Shown: piece after piece, positions 34,285 through 45,152 of the stretch | How positions within the stretch are numbered: the first letter of the stretch is position 1 | How the letters are laid out: the number at the start of each line of letters is the position of its first letter | Assembly: GCF_014066305.1 (NCBI RefSeq) | Contig: NW_023501105.1 | Span: forward strand, 209,033-273,032 | Reading direction: 5' to 3' | Length of the DNA: 64,000 nt | Source of the DNA: Letharia columbiana | Taxonomy: Eukaryota > Ascomycota > Lecanoromycetes > Lecanorales > Parmeliaceae | The notes under the pieces: generated by a model | What the model was told of the DNA's origin: nothing | Seen by the model: only the letters and a program-made list of their open reading frames with translations | Databases searched by the model: none | Made by a program: the position numbers and the translations under genes

Positions 34285-34907
34285 CTTCGCGCCGAATTAT
34301 CAACGAGCAGATGAAATGAAAGGTTTAAGGTATGAGAGGAAAAAGGTAGAATTAGCAACAGTATCAGCAACAGTGATACATGAAAAGAGCAGTAGAAAGG
34401 GGAAAATAGGTCAAAATCATGGGTGAAAAGCGGAGAAGTTCAAAAGCCTCATGGGCTGTTAACTCATTGAGTCAGAAGATTTACAGAGGATTCCGTCTCA
34501 TCTTCCAGACCTTCAAATCCTCGTAGAATGCTGGGTGAAAATGGGCTTTAGGTAATTTCTCAAGAGCTGATGACCTCCAAGGCTTCGATAGTTGCGGCCT
34601 CACAGCAGTATAAGGTAATCTGCACCCTCTCGCGGCTAGCCTTACGCGCCTTTCGCGATCCTTGGCACCTTCGAGAAAGTGCTTTGAGGTACCTCTAGCA
34701 ACACCGAGCTGCGTATTCCTACACCATAGCTGTGAAACCTTCATAAGGCGCCCACTTGATGCCTGTCTCACCAAAGCCTCCATTCTACTCTCAAACCCGA
34801 AATCACTGCAGCAAGTCAGCTCGAATACGGCTTATTCTCAACTCTCCTTCCAGCCTGGCCAATAACACAGGCAATCTCCTGTTTCCCTCACTCTCAATTC
34901 AGCGATC
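34285..34907. other. Divergent promoter region (DTD / NOT3-5)
   Basis: About 620 bp between the start of the minus-strand DTD gene and the plus-strand NOT3/NOT5 gene. The open frame on the minus strand (34481-34783) has no recognisable domain. Confidence 0.5.
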
Positions 34908-37109
34908 ATGGCTCAACGAAAGTTGCAGCAGGAGATTGACAAGACATTCAAGAAAGTTGCTGAGGGAATTGTGGTGTTTGAAGGCATATTCGATAAGATA
35001 CAACAAGCCACCAACGCCTCGCAGAAGGACAAATTGGAGGATGCTCTCAAGCGCGAGATCAAGAAGCTCCAACGGCATCGAGACCAGATAAAGACGTGGG
35101 CCGCGGGAAATGAAATCAAAGACAAGAAGCCGCTCATGGAGCAGCGGAAAGCCATTGAGAACGTAGGTGCTGCTTGTAAAAGCACTTCTCAGAACCATGC
35201 CACGTGCTGATTGTGGCTGTTCATGTAGGAGATGGAGAAGTTCAAGGCGGTCGAGAAGGAGATGAAAACCAAGGCCTTTTCGAAGGAAGGACTGCAAGCT
35301 ACAGCGAAGCTGGATCCTAAAGAGAAGGCGAAATTGGATATGTGCAATTTCCTCCAGAATATGGTTGAAGAGCTGGAGCGACAAATCGAAACGCTCGAAG
35401 CCGAAGAGGAAGCTTTACAGGCCACAGTTAAAAAGGGCAAGAAGGACACCGGTAAAGCAGACCGTTTGTCCGAGATATCGAGGACTACGGAGCGGCACAA
35501 ATATCATCAGGGGAAACTAGAGCTACTGTTACGATCTTTGGAGAATGGCAACGTTGAAACGGAGCAGGTACAAGATTTAGAAGAAAGCATCAAGTACTAC
35601 GTTGAAGAGAATCAGGCGGTGGACTTTAATGAAGACGACTCAATATACGATGATCTAAATCTCGAGGAAGAGGAGGAAACTTTCGGCCTGAGCAATGATA
35701 ATGATCGAGTCTCTTCACAAGATACACAATCGATAGCAGATGACATCCCAGAAACCGCGGATGCGCGAGGTCCTGGCACAGGTGCTGGGAAACCGAAATC
35801 GACGTCCGTCTCAGAGCCTCAAGGTACGGGTGTCCGAAGACCATCGAACCAATTGAAGTCGCCCTTACCAGCTCTGGCAACACTTCATACCCCCTTAGCA
35901 AACACAACCAACGGTACGGCAAACAACAACATGAAGCCTGCACCTTTACCCACAAGAGCCCCAGGAGAGACGCTAAAGTACGCTTCAGCAGCCGCAGCGG
36001 CGGCAGCAAGTGACAAAGCTGCTGTGGGAATAGCACCATTACCTCCACCACCAAGCACGGCCCCAGCGCCAACGCCTAGCGCGCCGCCTGGCCTGTCTGC
36101 TTTCCCGTCTACACAAAAGAGCAGTGCAACCACCTCACCCAGCGCAGCACCTTCACTACCGGCGAGCTCTGGTCCCACACCTGCCCAAAAGCCTGCTGTG
36201 CCTGTATCAGCAACCTCAGAAACTCCTCCAAGCACACAAACCCAACCAAAATCCCCACCACCTACCCAGCCGAATGCGACTGCTTCGGCCAGCACTCGCA
36301 ATGTCCCAACTCCATCTGTAGCGGCTGATACCTCTATACACTCGCGGGCTTCGTCAGCTTCGAAGATAGCAGCAGCTGTTCAGTCACCAGCTAACGAAGC
36401 TCCTCTTCCAGCGCCACAAGAGACGCACAATGCCCTTGTTCAACCCAAACCGCCTGTTCCAGAACAAACAAATGGCGAGCCACCAAGACAAGAAGAGGAT
36501 GAGTCTGTTTATCACCTGCCAGCAAGCCTACAGGATCTTCTACAGTCATTTGAAATCACAAAGAGCCGAACGCCTGCATCCGACTCACCTTCTGTACAAC
36601 GGCTGCTTGCAGCGTCTCATGCCAGTCGTCCAGATTATCTGGATGCGGAGAAGCCACGCCACTACCGACCAGACACAAAATATAACACGCCAGCATATTA
36701 TCCACAGGAGCCATTCCCAAATCTAGACGATCCTAGCTTGTACAGCAAGATCGATACCGACACACTATTCTATCTCTTCTACTATCGTCAAAATACTTAC
36801 CAACAATACTTGGCGGCCAAGTCGCTCAAAAGTCAAAGTTGGCGGTTTCATAAGCAATACCAAACATGGTTTCAGAGACACGAGGAGCCAAAGACAATCA
36901 CAGAGGAGTATGAGCAAGGGACTTATCGATTTTTCGATTACGAGAGTACATGGTAAGAATCGTCCCTTATCCTGGCCTTGGCCTCTCGAAGTGACAACAG
37001 CCCTCTCCGTTCCTTAGATCCGTTACTGACAGACTTTGCCCCGATCAGGATGAATCGGCGGAAAGCAGACTTCAAGTTTGCCTATAAGTTTTTGGAAGAC
37101 GATCTGTGA
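34908..37109 (+). CDS. NOT5: CCR4-NOT complex subunit NOT3/NOT5
   Basis: Three exons, 34908-35162, 35229-36952 and 37049-37109, give 679 residues. The N-terminal 230 residues are the NOT3 coiled-coil domain ([43 protein letters not shown], and the long charged helices that follow). A Pro/Ala/Ser/Thr-rich linker of some 300 residues follows, including a run of Ala. The C-terminal NOT2/3/5 domain (about 540-679) is clear: [58 protein letters not shown] and [12 protein letters not shown], the last in a 61-nt final exon. The complex shortens mRNA poly(A) tails and regulates transcription; NOT3/5 also senses slow ribosomes. Filamentous fungi usually have one such gene. Confidence 0.93.
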
Positions 37110-39120
37110 CTGCCGAGTATTCAGAGAGACACGAAATCCTTTTAGGTAACTCTGTGTATGTGCGATGAGCTCTCTCGCACGTTTGGTGATGGCTCCGGTC
37201 TATCGCTACATAGCGTACCTAGGAAATCTAATTGGCAGCATTTGTGATCGTGAAACGTGTCCACTAAGCAATTTTCGTTCTTGCATGTTTGTTGTATCAA
37301 AAGAGCGCTGACAAGCACAGCCTTGAGTGCAACCATGGTGAAGAACGAAGGGAGGCTGACTGTGCAGGTACCATTTTCTCCTATGTGGAACATGCTCCTT
37401 CAACGTCTCTGGCGCAAGTACTCCACAATACTACCGATCCAAACCCGAGGTCTGCGCCTCGCCCAGGATCGAAAACGGCAAAGTAATGCTCTTCTTCGTC
37501 AGCCTTAGCTTGTCGGTAAGTTCTTGTAGGAAAGAAGGCAAACAAGGCTATCGCGCTAAAACCTCATTGCCTCATTCTAGCCTTATGAAAATGTTCGACC
37601 TCAATATTTCACTACCAAAGACTCACACAATACTATGGCTCAATAAGGGGGCGTATGTGCCCCGTCGTGTGCCCGTCATCGCTCCAGGTATCTAGGCTAC
37701 AATATTCCACCACGATGGCCGCCAAGCTGTTGGCTGGGGCAGTGGGAAAGGTCGTGGCCTGGTGTATGGCGGCTATGGCATTGCGCAGCTTATTGTGGTG
37801 GTGGGGACCAGTCTTTCAGATTCTACGGTGCAACGATTGATCGATGAACAGGTATCGATCTGAGTGCGAAACGGACTGTGCTGCGCTGCGCCCTATTCCC
37901 TCAAACGTCATTGCAGCCAAGCACCCCAAGCCTGGACGGGCCACAGGTAGGGCGAAATGGTAGATATCTATCCTCATCGGCGGGGTTCCACTTGGGGAAT
38001 AGATATCATGATAATTGAGCGTTGCGCAAGAGTGAGACCTGGATCGTAATGGCAAGGCTATCAGAGTAAGTCACATGCATCAGAACGATCACGTGTTCCA
38101 ATACACATGGCTTCAAATTCACCGGTCAACGGGAACGATTAACGCACTGCCACAGCTTTGACAGTCATCGCCCTCGTCTGGATTAGATTCCGATGGCCCG
38201 GCCGTCCGGTCATGTTGCCAAAAGTTCCAGGATTTGAAAAGTGAGTCGCGCCGTTGCACTGATCCTGCGAATCTTCACAATACCTTGGGTCCTGCCAGAC
38301 TCTGCGCCATGCCAATTCCCGAAACTTCTGTCAGCAACGGAGCTGGGGAAAATGGGGAAACATACTCTTATGTCACAACGGATCCTGAGGATCGAAGACG
38401 AGTGCTTTCTAGAAGCATTAAAGCCAACGCCTCACGAAGTCACCATTCCTGCTGCTTCCCGTACAAGTGTTATCCACCAGCCGGCAGTGCTTGTGGTGCT
38501 GCGGGCCGCAGCGATGGCGCCGCTACCAACGAGTTTAAAGAACCCTCAGTGAGCCAGGATTGCAGTGCCCGCGGAGGACTCGACTATCTTCGCGCCCTTC
38601 CTGCCAGGCCTGGCAATTGCATTTTGTTCCGACCCTCCAAAGTCATGGCAGCTTCACCAGAATCTCTTGCGAATATCTGGCGCGTTTCAATCTTGAATGG
38701 ACACCGCAATGTTTTCCTCATCACACCGAAGGGGCACTACACTTTTCTCCGCCCCGGTGAAGATTCGACTTCGCCCTTTGGAATATTCCCTTTCCTTCCG
38801 CATAAGTGACAGGAAACCACACCGGTGAGTTTGATCCAGGCAAATGGCCCTTCCTTCTAGCGGCGGTTGACACACCGACCATAGGTTTGCTTCACCTTAT
38901 CAAAGCATACAAGATGTCCATGCATCCCCATACCTTGAACCTTTCCCATACAAACTAATACACACCAAGCTTCGTCACTCATTCTCAACTCGGTCTACTT
39001 ACTATCAATTTGTGCCTACAATACAGAAGACATGTAAGTCTTTGCCACCAAACGTATGAAAGCATTCTAACGTCTACAGTCATTCTCATAATAAGATTTC
39101 GTCTACGTTATATATACATC
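37110..39120. other. Two-kilobase intergenic region
   Basis: Open frames exist (for example 38234-38809, plus), but their composition is not protein-like and no domain is visible. The stretch just before 39121 (38890-39120) is rich in C/T and A/T and probably contains the promoter and a 5' UTR of the C2H2 gene. Confidence 0.5.
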
Positions 39121-40022
39121 ATGTGCAATTCATGTGGTAGCGCGAGTGGTCACCCCAATTTCACTGTAAGGCTTAAATCAATGTGGTATACCTCATTGGA
39201 CTAACATCAGATTCAAGTATTCATCAGATCCTCCCAGTTATCAACATCAACAGCAAACCACCAGTGGTTACCAATATCCACATGGGAACCAAAACCTCAG
39301 GCCTCCTCCACTCAACACTAGCTATTCATCCAGCGGCTACTCTATGAACCGTACCTCCTCTCACGGCTCAAGCGACTCTGGCTATGGTACGAAAACCCCT
39401 TCAGTGGCTAGCCCAAGACCACAACAGAGCTATCCAGTCCAGAGCTACCCAGTCCAGAGCTATCCAGTCCAGAGTTACCCAGTCATAAGCCATGTTCCCA
39501 GTCGCCAGCTAAGCCAACAGAGTACGAGCTATTCCCATGACAATCAGCGGAGTCCTGGTATTGAGGTTGTTCATACTGGTCCTGTATCCTCTTCAAGGCA
39601 CAAGAAGGAGCGCAGGCTTAGGTAAGATATTGCTAGTTTCGTTTGTCTATCCGACACGAATTATTATCCTCCTCACCCCACATCTCTCGCAAAACCCTGC
39701 AGTCTTCTTATTCGCTAACGTCCCATTCAGCACTCCTTCCCCATCCTCGCCTTCCGAATATCCCTGTCTACATCCCAGTTGCGGCCACATCAGCTCGCGC
39801 GCTCACGACCTCAAACGACACATGACAGTGCACTTCCCTCCTCCCCCGGACGAACTACTCGATTGCAAATATGAATGGTGCGGACGCACAGGTGCACACG
39901 GCTTCAAGAGAGAAGATCACCGCAAGGAGCACTACCGGAAGGTCCATATGAAGGAGAGTGAGTACCCAAAGACGGGCAAAGGAGGAAGGTCAGGAAGGTC
40001 GAGCGGGAAGTCTAAGCCGTGA
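39121..40022 (+). CDS. Small C2H2 zinc-finger protein
   Basis: Three exons, 39121-39165, 39218-39621 and 39731-40022, join in phase to 246 residues. The N-terminal half is Ser/Gln/Tyr-rich and disordered, and contains a perfect four-fold repeat of QSYPV. The C-terminal part holds two finger-like units: YPCLHPSCGHISSRAHDLKR followed by HMTVH, and LDCKYEWCGRTGAHGFKRED followed by HRKEHYRKVH. It ends in a basic Gly/Ser/Lys tail. The fingers suggest DNA binding, and the disordered Gln-rich part suggests a transcription factor. No regulon or ortholog name can be given. The start at 39121 (MCNSCGSASG) is chosen because it is the only nearby ATG that splices in phase, with the second exon read from 39218. 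Confidence 0.72.
39425..39484. repeat. Four tandem 15-bp units encoding QSYPV
   Basis: CAGAGCTATCCAGTC occurs four times head to tail inside the C2H2 gene with only silent differences (TAT/TAC, AGC/AGT). Confidence 0.9.
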
Positions 40023-40556
40023 TTGGGGCACTGGAGCACTTTTGGGTAAGGTAGGCGTATGGTTTGGTATCAATGCTGTTATGTCGGTTTGGTGATAAAA
40101 GGAAAAAGGAGTTATCGTTGTTTTGTGGCCTATATTGTACGAATTACGCTTGTATACCTAGATGTACTTTTGAGGAATTCATAGCGCTCCTTATCATTTT
40201 CTACAACCAGTACGAGCCTCTTCCGTTCATCAACACGGAATATTAGCCTCGATGCTATGCAGATGCTCTTGTATGTTCTCAGTGCTCCTGAAGCTGTTCT
40301 CTAGAATTTAGGGTCTGTGGCAATAGCCCTAAGAGACTGCATCCGATTCCGCAAGCATTGTCGATTCCCTCCCACCTCCATGCCCCGTGTACAGCCTAAA
40401 CAGCTCACCAATCCACTGCGTACGTCTTGCTTTGCCTCAACATCAAACCTCAAACCCTGTAGCCATACACTTTCTACAAGCGTTGCCCCTGCCCCAATCT
40501 CATCTCCGTCCCTCAAACCCCGCTTTCAGAACCGTTGTCTTTCAACATTTCGTACC
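40023..40556. other. Intergenic region upstream of DUG1
   Basis: 534 bp between the C2H2 gene and DUG1, same strand; no gene seen. A C/T-rich tract at about 40340-40540 precedes the DUG1 start. Confidence 0.5.
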
Positions 40557-42194
40557 ATGGCGCCTCAATTGGACGGCTACTTTAAGCAGTGAGCTTTTGC
40601 CATTTCACCAACTATTTTCTGGATATAAGAGATCGATACTGATTCTGACGTGCTCTACAAGGGTGGACAAGCTATCAGAATCCTTCATTGAACGTGAGTA
40701 TCATCAAATCCACAGGTCTTTCCATTTTCCTCCGGGGCCTTGCTTACACCGCTTCAGGTCTCCGCAAAGCAGTAGCCATACCGTCCGTCTCCGCAGATGA
40801 CGAACGCCGCCCTGATGTCGTCAAAGTCAGCTGCTCATCTCTCACCTTCCGCCTTCAGAAGGTAGCTAAACCTTGCCCAATTACAGATGTCCGAATTCCT
40901 CGTCTCTGAACTCACCGCCTTGGGTGCACATGTCGAATCCCGTCCACTCGGCCTCCAACCCGGCAAAAAGGATCTCCACCTACCTCCTGTCATCGTCGCT
41001 CGCTATGGCTCCTCTCCTAACAAACGCACTATTCTCCTCTACGGTCATTACGACGTGCAGCCTGCTTTGAAAGACGATGGCTGGGCTACGGAACCATTTA
41101 CGCTTACTGTTGACGACAAGGGGAGGATGTACGGGCGTGGTAGCACAGATGATAAGGGTCCTGTCCTAGGGTGGTTGAATGCTATACAAGCACACAAGGA
41201 GGCCGGTGTGGAACTGCCAGTGAATCTACTGATGTGCTTTGAGGGCATGGAGGAATATGGATCTGAAGGGCTGGATGATTTTATAGAGAAGGAGGCGACG
41301 CCCGGAGGGTTCTTCGAGAAGGCGGATGCGGTCTGCATTAGCGACAATTACTGGCTAGGCACCGAGAAGCCCTGTCTGACATACGGACTCCGAGGCTGCA
41401 ACTATTACAGCGTCAGCATCAGCGGCCCAGGCCAAGACCTTCACAGCGGTATCTTCGGCGGTTGTGCACAGGAGCCAATGACAGATCTTGTCCGCGTACT
41501 TGGGAAGCTGGTCGACACAGACGGCAAGATTCAAATACCGGGCATCAATGAGATGGTTGCCCCCGTGACCGCAGAGGAGAAGTCACTGTATGGAGATATC
41601 AGCTACACAATGGACAACCTCTATGAATCCCTGGGCAGCAAGACCGGCATCTTCCCTGACAAAGAGAAGACACTCATGGCGCGTTGGCGTTACCCTTCTC
41701 TCAGCGTACACGGAGTCGAAGGCGCCTTCTCTGCCCCTGGAGCCAAGACAGTCATTCCAGCAAAGGTCGTGGGCAAGTTCTCAATAAGAACAGTGCCAGA
41801 TATGGAATCGGAAAAAGTCGACTCCCACGTCTTCAAATATGTCAAGGACGAATTCGCCAAGCTTGGGAGCAAAAACACTATCGACATCCGCCTGATACAT
41901 GCGGGTAACTGGTGGGTAGCTTCACCTAAACACTGGAATTACACAGCCGCAGGACGAGCAGTGGAGAAAGTCTTCGGCGTCAAGCCAGACTTGACAAGGG
42001 AAGGAGGAAGCATACCGGTGACCCTGACCTTTGAGAAAGCGACCGGCAAGAACGTCTTGCTGCTCCCCATGGGTAGCTCGACGGATGCTGCGCACAGTAT
42101 CAACGAGAAGTTGGACCGAAGGAATTACATCGAGGGGACAAAGCTCTTGGGTGCATATCTGCACTATGTGGCAGAAGAGGAAATGAAAGCTTAA
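40557..42194 (+). CDS. DUG1: Cys-Gly metallodipeptidase DUG1 (M20 family)
   Basis: Four exons, 40557-40588, 40662-40693, 40758-40825 and 40887-42194, give 479 residues, matching the family length. M20 metallopeptidase marks are LLYGHYDVQPA (zinc His), GRGSTDDKGPVLGWL (bridging Asp), CFEGMEEYGSEGL (catalytic and zinc Glu), SDNYWLG, GQDLHSGIFGG, and the C-terminal GSIPVTLTFEKATG and GSSTDAAHSINEKL with a zinc His. DUG1 cleaves Cys-Gly released from glutathione and, with Dug2-Dug3, takes part in gamma-glutamyl-independent glutathione breakdown in the cytosol. The first two exons are 32 nt each. The 5' part encodes the usual MAPQLDGYF start. Confidence 0.95.
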
Positions 42195-42860
42195 GGGAGA
42201 CGCGAAGGATCGACTTTAGCATAGCGGAGATAGTTTTGATGCTACCTATGATTTTATGATATCCCTCCTCCAGCATACCACTACATGCGAACCCGTTCCT
42301 TGCGATCTAGGTGTAGAACGCTACAGGGCAGGCAAGGTGCCAGAAAAAATGGCAGTGGAGATGACACGAATTCCTAACCGATCAACCGGAGCAAAAACAT
42401 CGACAACGAGCCCCTCCGTCACCGAACGCTCTCCCCGAAGCAATCCTAGCCCGCCGTCAAGAGCGAAAGATTGCCCCAATCGACGCCAGGCCCCAAGAAT
42501 TTCAGCGTCCCAGATTGCCACTGTTTTCCGGACACCTTGCCCGAGGGAGAACTCTCCGTCCCAAAAGATCGCAGTCGACGAGGTACTTGAAGATGAGAGA
42601 CAAAAAATTGGACTATGACATTGTACCGCGCAGGCGAAGACCTTGAGTAGGAACAAGGCAGGACCGATTCCGGCCTCAAGCCAGATGGAGAGCGATCGAA
42701 CGTGTAAGGTTCTTCGCCTTGAGACATGTAGTATCACCGTGCGTGCAATGGTGTGAAATCTCTGGATCTTCAAAAGCCTGTTAAGTGCCAGCAATCTCCA
42801 GCGACCGCCCATTAAGAAAGGCCGGTCCCGGCCAGCCCGACCCCTTATCCTCTCATACAT
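42195..42860. other. Convergent intergenic region
   Basis: 666 bp between DUG1 and the second patatin gene (tail to tail). A minus-strand frame (42321-42860) of 179 codons is open, and its last 70 residues look partly protein-like, but no domain is visible and it lies immediately behind the patatin stop. It may be read-through sequence once coding, or chance. Confidence 0.4.
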
Positions 42861-45152
42861 CTATCCTCCAGCCCGTATCCAATCCTCCACCAACGACCCC
42901 TCCACCGCCTTATTCGCCAAGTGCCTCAAATCCTGCTCCCTCTTCCTTTTCGCCGCCGCGACACGCTCTTTCAAATCCTTCATCCTGGCTCCCGTGTCCA
43001 AAATCTCACCGCAGTCAATCTCCGTGTCCACCTTCCCCTCCCTCGTCCGACCCATCATCTCATACTCTTTCCTCGTGGCCGGGTCGTAGTACGCGTGCCT
43101 CGCACCGTGCGCCATCAACATATGGGTCCAGAACCCGAGACGGTCGGCGAACCGCTCGCCCCATGCTTCGCACCCGGGTTCGGGACACCGGTAGACGACG
43201 CCCAGGGCCCAGCGCTCCCACTGCAAGGTCCGGGCCCGAAGCCTTCGCCCGTCGACCAGGGCTGCGGCAAAGTTGTGGAGGTTGTCCGCCGTGACTTGGT
43301 TTCGGAGGTAGAGGTTGGTTGATGCTTCGATTCGGCCAAAGGTTCGATGGTCTGGACTTTCGGGTTCCCTTCCGTTCGCACCGATGTCTGGAAGGTCGGT
43401 GCCGGATACGTCGAGTCGACAGTAGTGGGCGGGGTTGAGGTACCGGGACGAGGTCAGTTGTTCTTCGTGGACCCGTTGGATTTGAGTGCTCATCTGATGT
43501 TGCAATCTATCGGCTCTGGGGTCGACAGGCTGATTGATCGAACCGCCGATGCTCAGTAGATGGATACCGTCTTTTCCAGAGAAGTCATGATTGGGTAATG
43601 AGTATATATCTTCAAGCATTGTGCGAGATATCTCCTTTACCAACGTGCGAGAAATCGTATCTCGGATCGTGCGAGATACCCGGTCTAGCATCCTGCAAGA
43701 TACCTCTTTTTGCACCATGCCAGATATCTCTTCCAGCACCGTGCGAGATATCTCCTTTACCAACGTGGGAGACACCCCTTTTCGCATCACGCGATATACC
43801 TCTTTTTGCACCATGCCGAATATCTCTTCTAGCAGCGTGTGAGAAACCTCTTCCCGGACTGTGCGAGATCCCTCGTCTAGTATCGTGGGAGACACCCCTT
43901 TTCGCGTCATGCGGAATACCTCTTCTTGAACCATGCCAGAGATCTTTTCTAGCAACGTGCGAGAAATTTCTTTTCGTACCGTGCCAGATAGCTCTTCTAG
44001 CAAGGTGTGAGATATTTCTTTTCGTACCGTGCCAGATACCATAGCTAGCACAGTGCGACTTGGGTTGTTGTAAAAGTGCTTGGCATTGCAGTATGATTCA
44101 CGAGACCGTTCTGCATCTACACATTGCACAAGAATATCATTGACAAATCTCGGAGGGCTATGATTGGCGTAAGATCGAAAAGGTTGCAGTTTGGCACCAC
44201 AGCCACAGACGATTGTACGACATCTGTTAGGGTCTGACTGGAGATGCACCTGATCCTCATTGGGACTTGGGAAATTTGGGACCAGCTTCATTGCCGGGGG
44301 ATTCGACCGTCGTGGCCCCTTGTGAATGCTTAGGAAGACAGACTTTCGCAATCGATGTTTTGGCAAAGGTGATACGGGCTGTTGCTTGACGACCGTAGCA
44401 TACATGTCTCTGTATCTCTCCATTGCTTCACGGACACTCATCCTGTACCTGCCCAACATCATAGCGATCACACCTCCGGTACCTGTACCGGCTATGTAAT
44501 CGAAGTAATGACAAGGCCAATATTCAGACTTCGGCATGGCATTAGGGGTTGGGGCGGCGCAAATCTCATCGTCTAGACGTCCAAGAACCGACGAAAAGAT
44601 GCTGGAAGTTGCCTTCGGGTTGCGTGCTCGCTCAATCTTTCCAACTTCTTCCATGAGTGCCTGCAGTATGACGAGAGAGCTGTATCCTCGGATCCAGCCG
44701 CCGTCGATGCTAAGGACGAACTTCTCGATGCTGAGGACGGACTTCATGGCCGATGGGTCATCGTCCGTATCGGTCAGATCATTGGCGTGCGGGAAAGAAC
44801 TTGGCAAAGCTCTGTCGTCTGGGGTACTCCATTGTGTAGGTTTTTGTGGAAGCACTTTCCTATCCGAGTGAACCGCCTTCTGATCTTCCATACCACTCCT
44901 GGCGTATCGGCTACTGATGCCGATGTAGGAAGCTAGGCGAATGTTAATGATGAGATCTGGAGAAGCTGTTGAGAGTAGATGCTTGCGGCCAGCCGCTGAT
45001 CGAGGTTGCTTGGGGAGCTTGGGCCGTAGGTTGACGAGTCCTCCAAATAAGGGTCGGACCTGTAGATTCGAGCGTTGTGTGTAGCCAGAGGCCGTTTGCA
45101 CTGGTGCAACAGGAGCTGAGAAGTCGCAGCGACTACGGACTGTTCCCAGCAC
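42861..45152 (-). CDS. Patatin-like pseudoenzyme with octad-repeat insertion and C2H2 finger
   Basis: A 763-residue, intron-free frame, a diverged paralog of the protein at 15274-16983. Aligned blocks: DGGWIRGYSSLVILQALM against DGGGVRGYSSLLILQRLM, WPCHYFDYIAGTGTGG against LPCHYFDYVGGASTGG, DPNRCRTIVC against DRDRCRTIVC, and LLSIGGS against LLSIGGG. The catalytic Ser is Gly224, the oxyanion glycine is Trp153, and the catalytic Asp before NNP (362-364) is absent, so no lipase activity is expected. Directly after NNP the protein carries 19 consecutive eight-residue repeats (365-516). The C-terminal part has TLQWERWALGVVYRCP and a finger with C656, C661, H677 and H682. The true start may be Met88 (MEDQKAVHSD); the first 87 residues look like upstream sequence. 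It may act as a scaffold or decoy; that is inference. Confidence 0.82.
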   Translation of the reverse strand: MLGTVRSRCDFSAPVAPVQTASGYTQRSNLQVRPLFGGLVNLRPKLPKQPRSAAGRKHLLSTASPDLIINIRLASYIGISSRYARSGMEDQKAVHSDRKVLPQKPTQWSTPDDRALPSSFPHANDLTDTDDDPSAMKSVLSIEKFVLSIDGGWIRGYSSLVILQALMEEVGKIERARNPKATSSIFSSVLGRLDDEICAAPTPNAMPKSEYWPCHYFDYIAGTGTGGVIAMMLGRYRMSVREAMERYRDMYATVVKQQPVSPLPKHRLRKSVFLSIHKGPRRSNPPAMKLVPNFPSPNEDQVHLQSDPNRCRTIVCGCGAKLQPFRSYANHSPPRFVNDILVQCVDAERSRESYCNAKHFYNNPSRTVLAMVSGTVRKEISHTLLEELSGTVRKEISRTLLEKISGMVQEEVFRMTRKGVSPTILDEGSRTVREEVSHTLLEEIFGMVQKEVYRVMRKGVSPTLVKEISRTVLEEISGMVQKEVSCRMLDRVSRTIRDTISRTLVKEISRTMLEDIYSLPNHDFSGKDGIHLLSIGGSINQPVDPRADRLQHQMSTQIQRVHEEQLTSSRYLNPAHYCRLDVSGTDLPDIGANGREPESPDHRTFGRIEASTNLYLRNQVTADNLHNFAAALVDGRRLRARTLQWERWALGVVYRCPEPGCEAWGERFADRLGFWTHMLMAHGARHAYYDPATRKEYEMMGRTREGKVDTEIDCGEILDTGARMKDLKERVAAAKRKREQDLRHLANKAVEGSLVEDWIRAGG
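43605..44060 (-). repeat. Coding minisatellite: 19 units of 24 bp (8 residues)
   Basis: The 456 bp encode residues 365-516 of the patatin-like pseudoenzyme as 19 octads with no gap. Consensus is S-x-T-V/L-x-K/E-E-I/V; examples are SRTVLAMV, SGTVRKEI, SHTLLEEL, SRTLLEKI, SGMVQKEV, SPTLVKEI and SRTMLEDI. Some higher-order blocks recur, such as SHTLLEEI-FGMVQKEV-YRVMRKGV-SPTLVKEI. The first octad occupies the place of SWEVLNEV in the intact paralog, right after NNP. On the plus strand the units appear as GTGCGAGATATCTC-like words. Confidence 0.92.

Noticed and set aside
38234..38809. 191-codon plus-strand open frame
   Set aside because: Composition and lack of any conserved-looking block suggest chance; no exon partners found.
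43591..44044. Plus-strand repetitive open frames (Cys- and Ser-rich octads)
   Set aside because: They are antisense images of the 24-bp coding minisatellite; a repeat that is a multiple of three keeps other frames open too.
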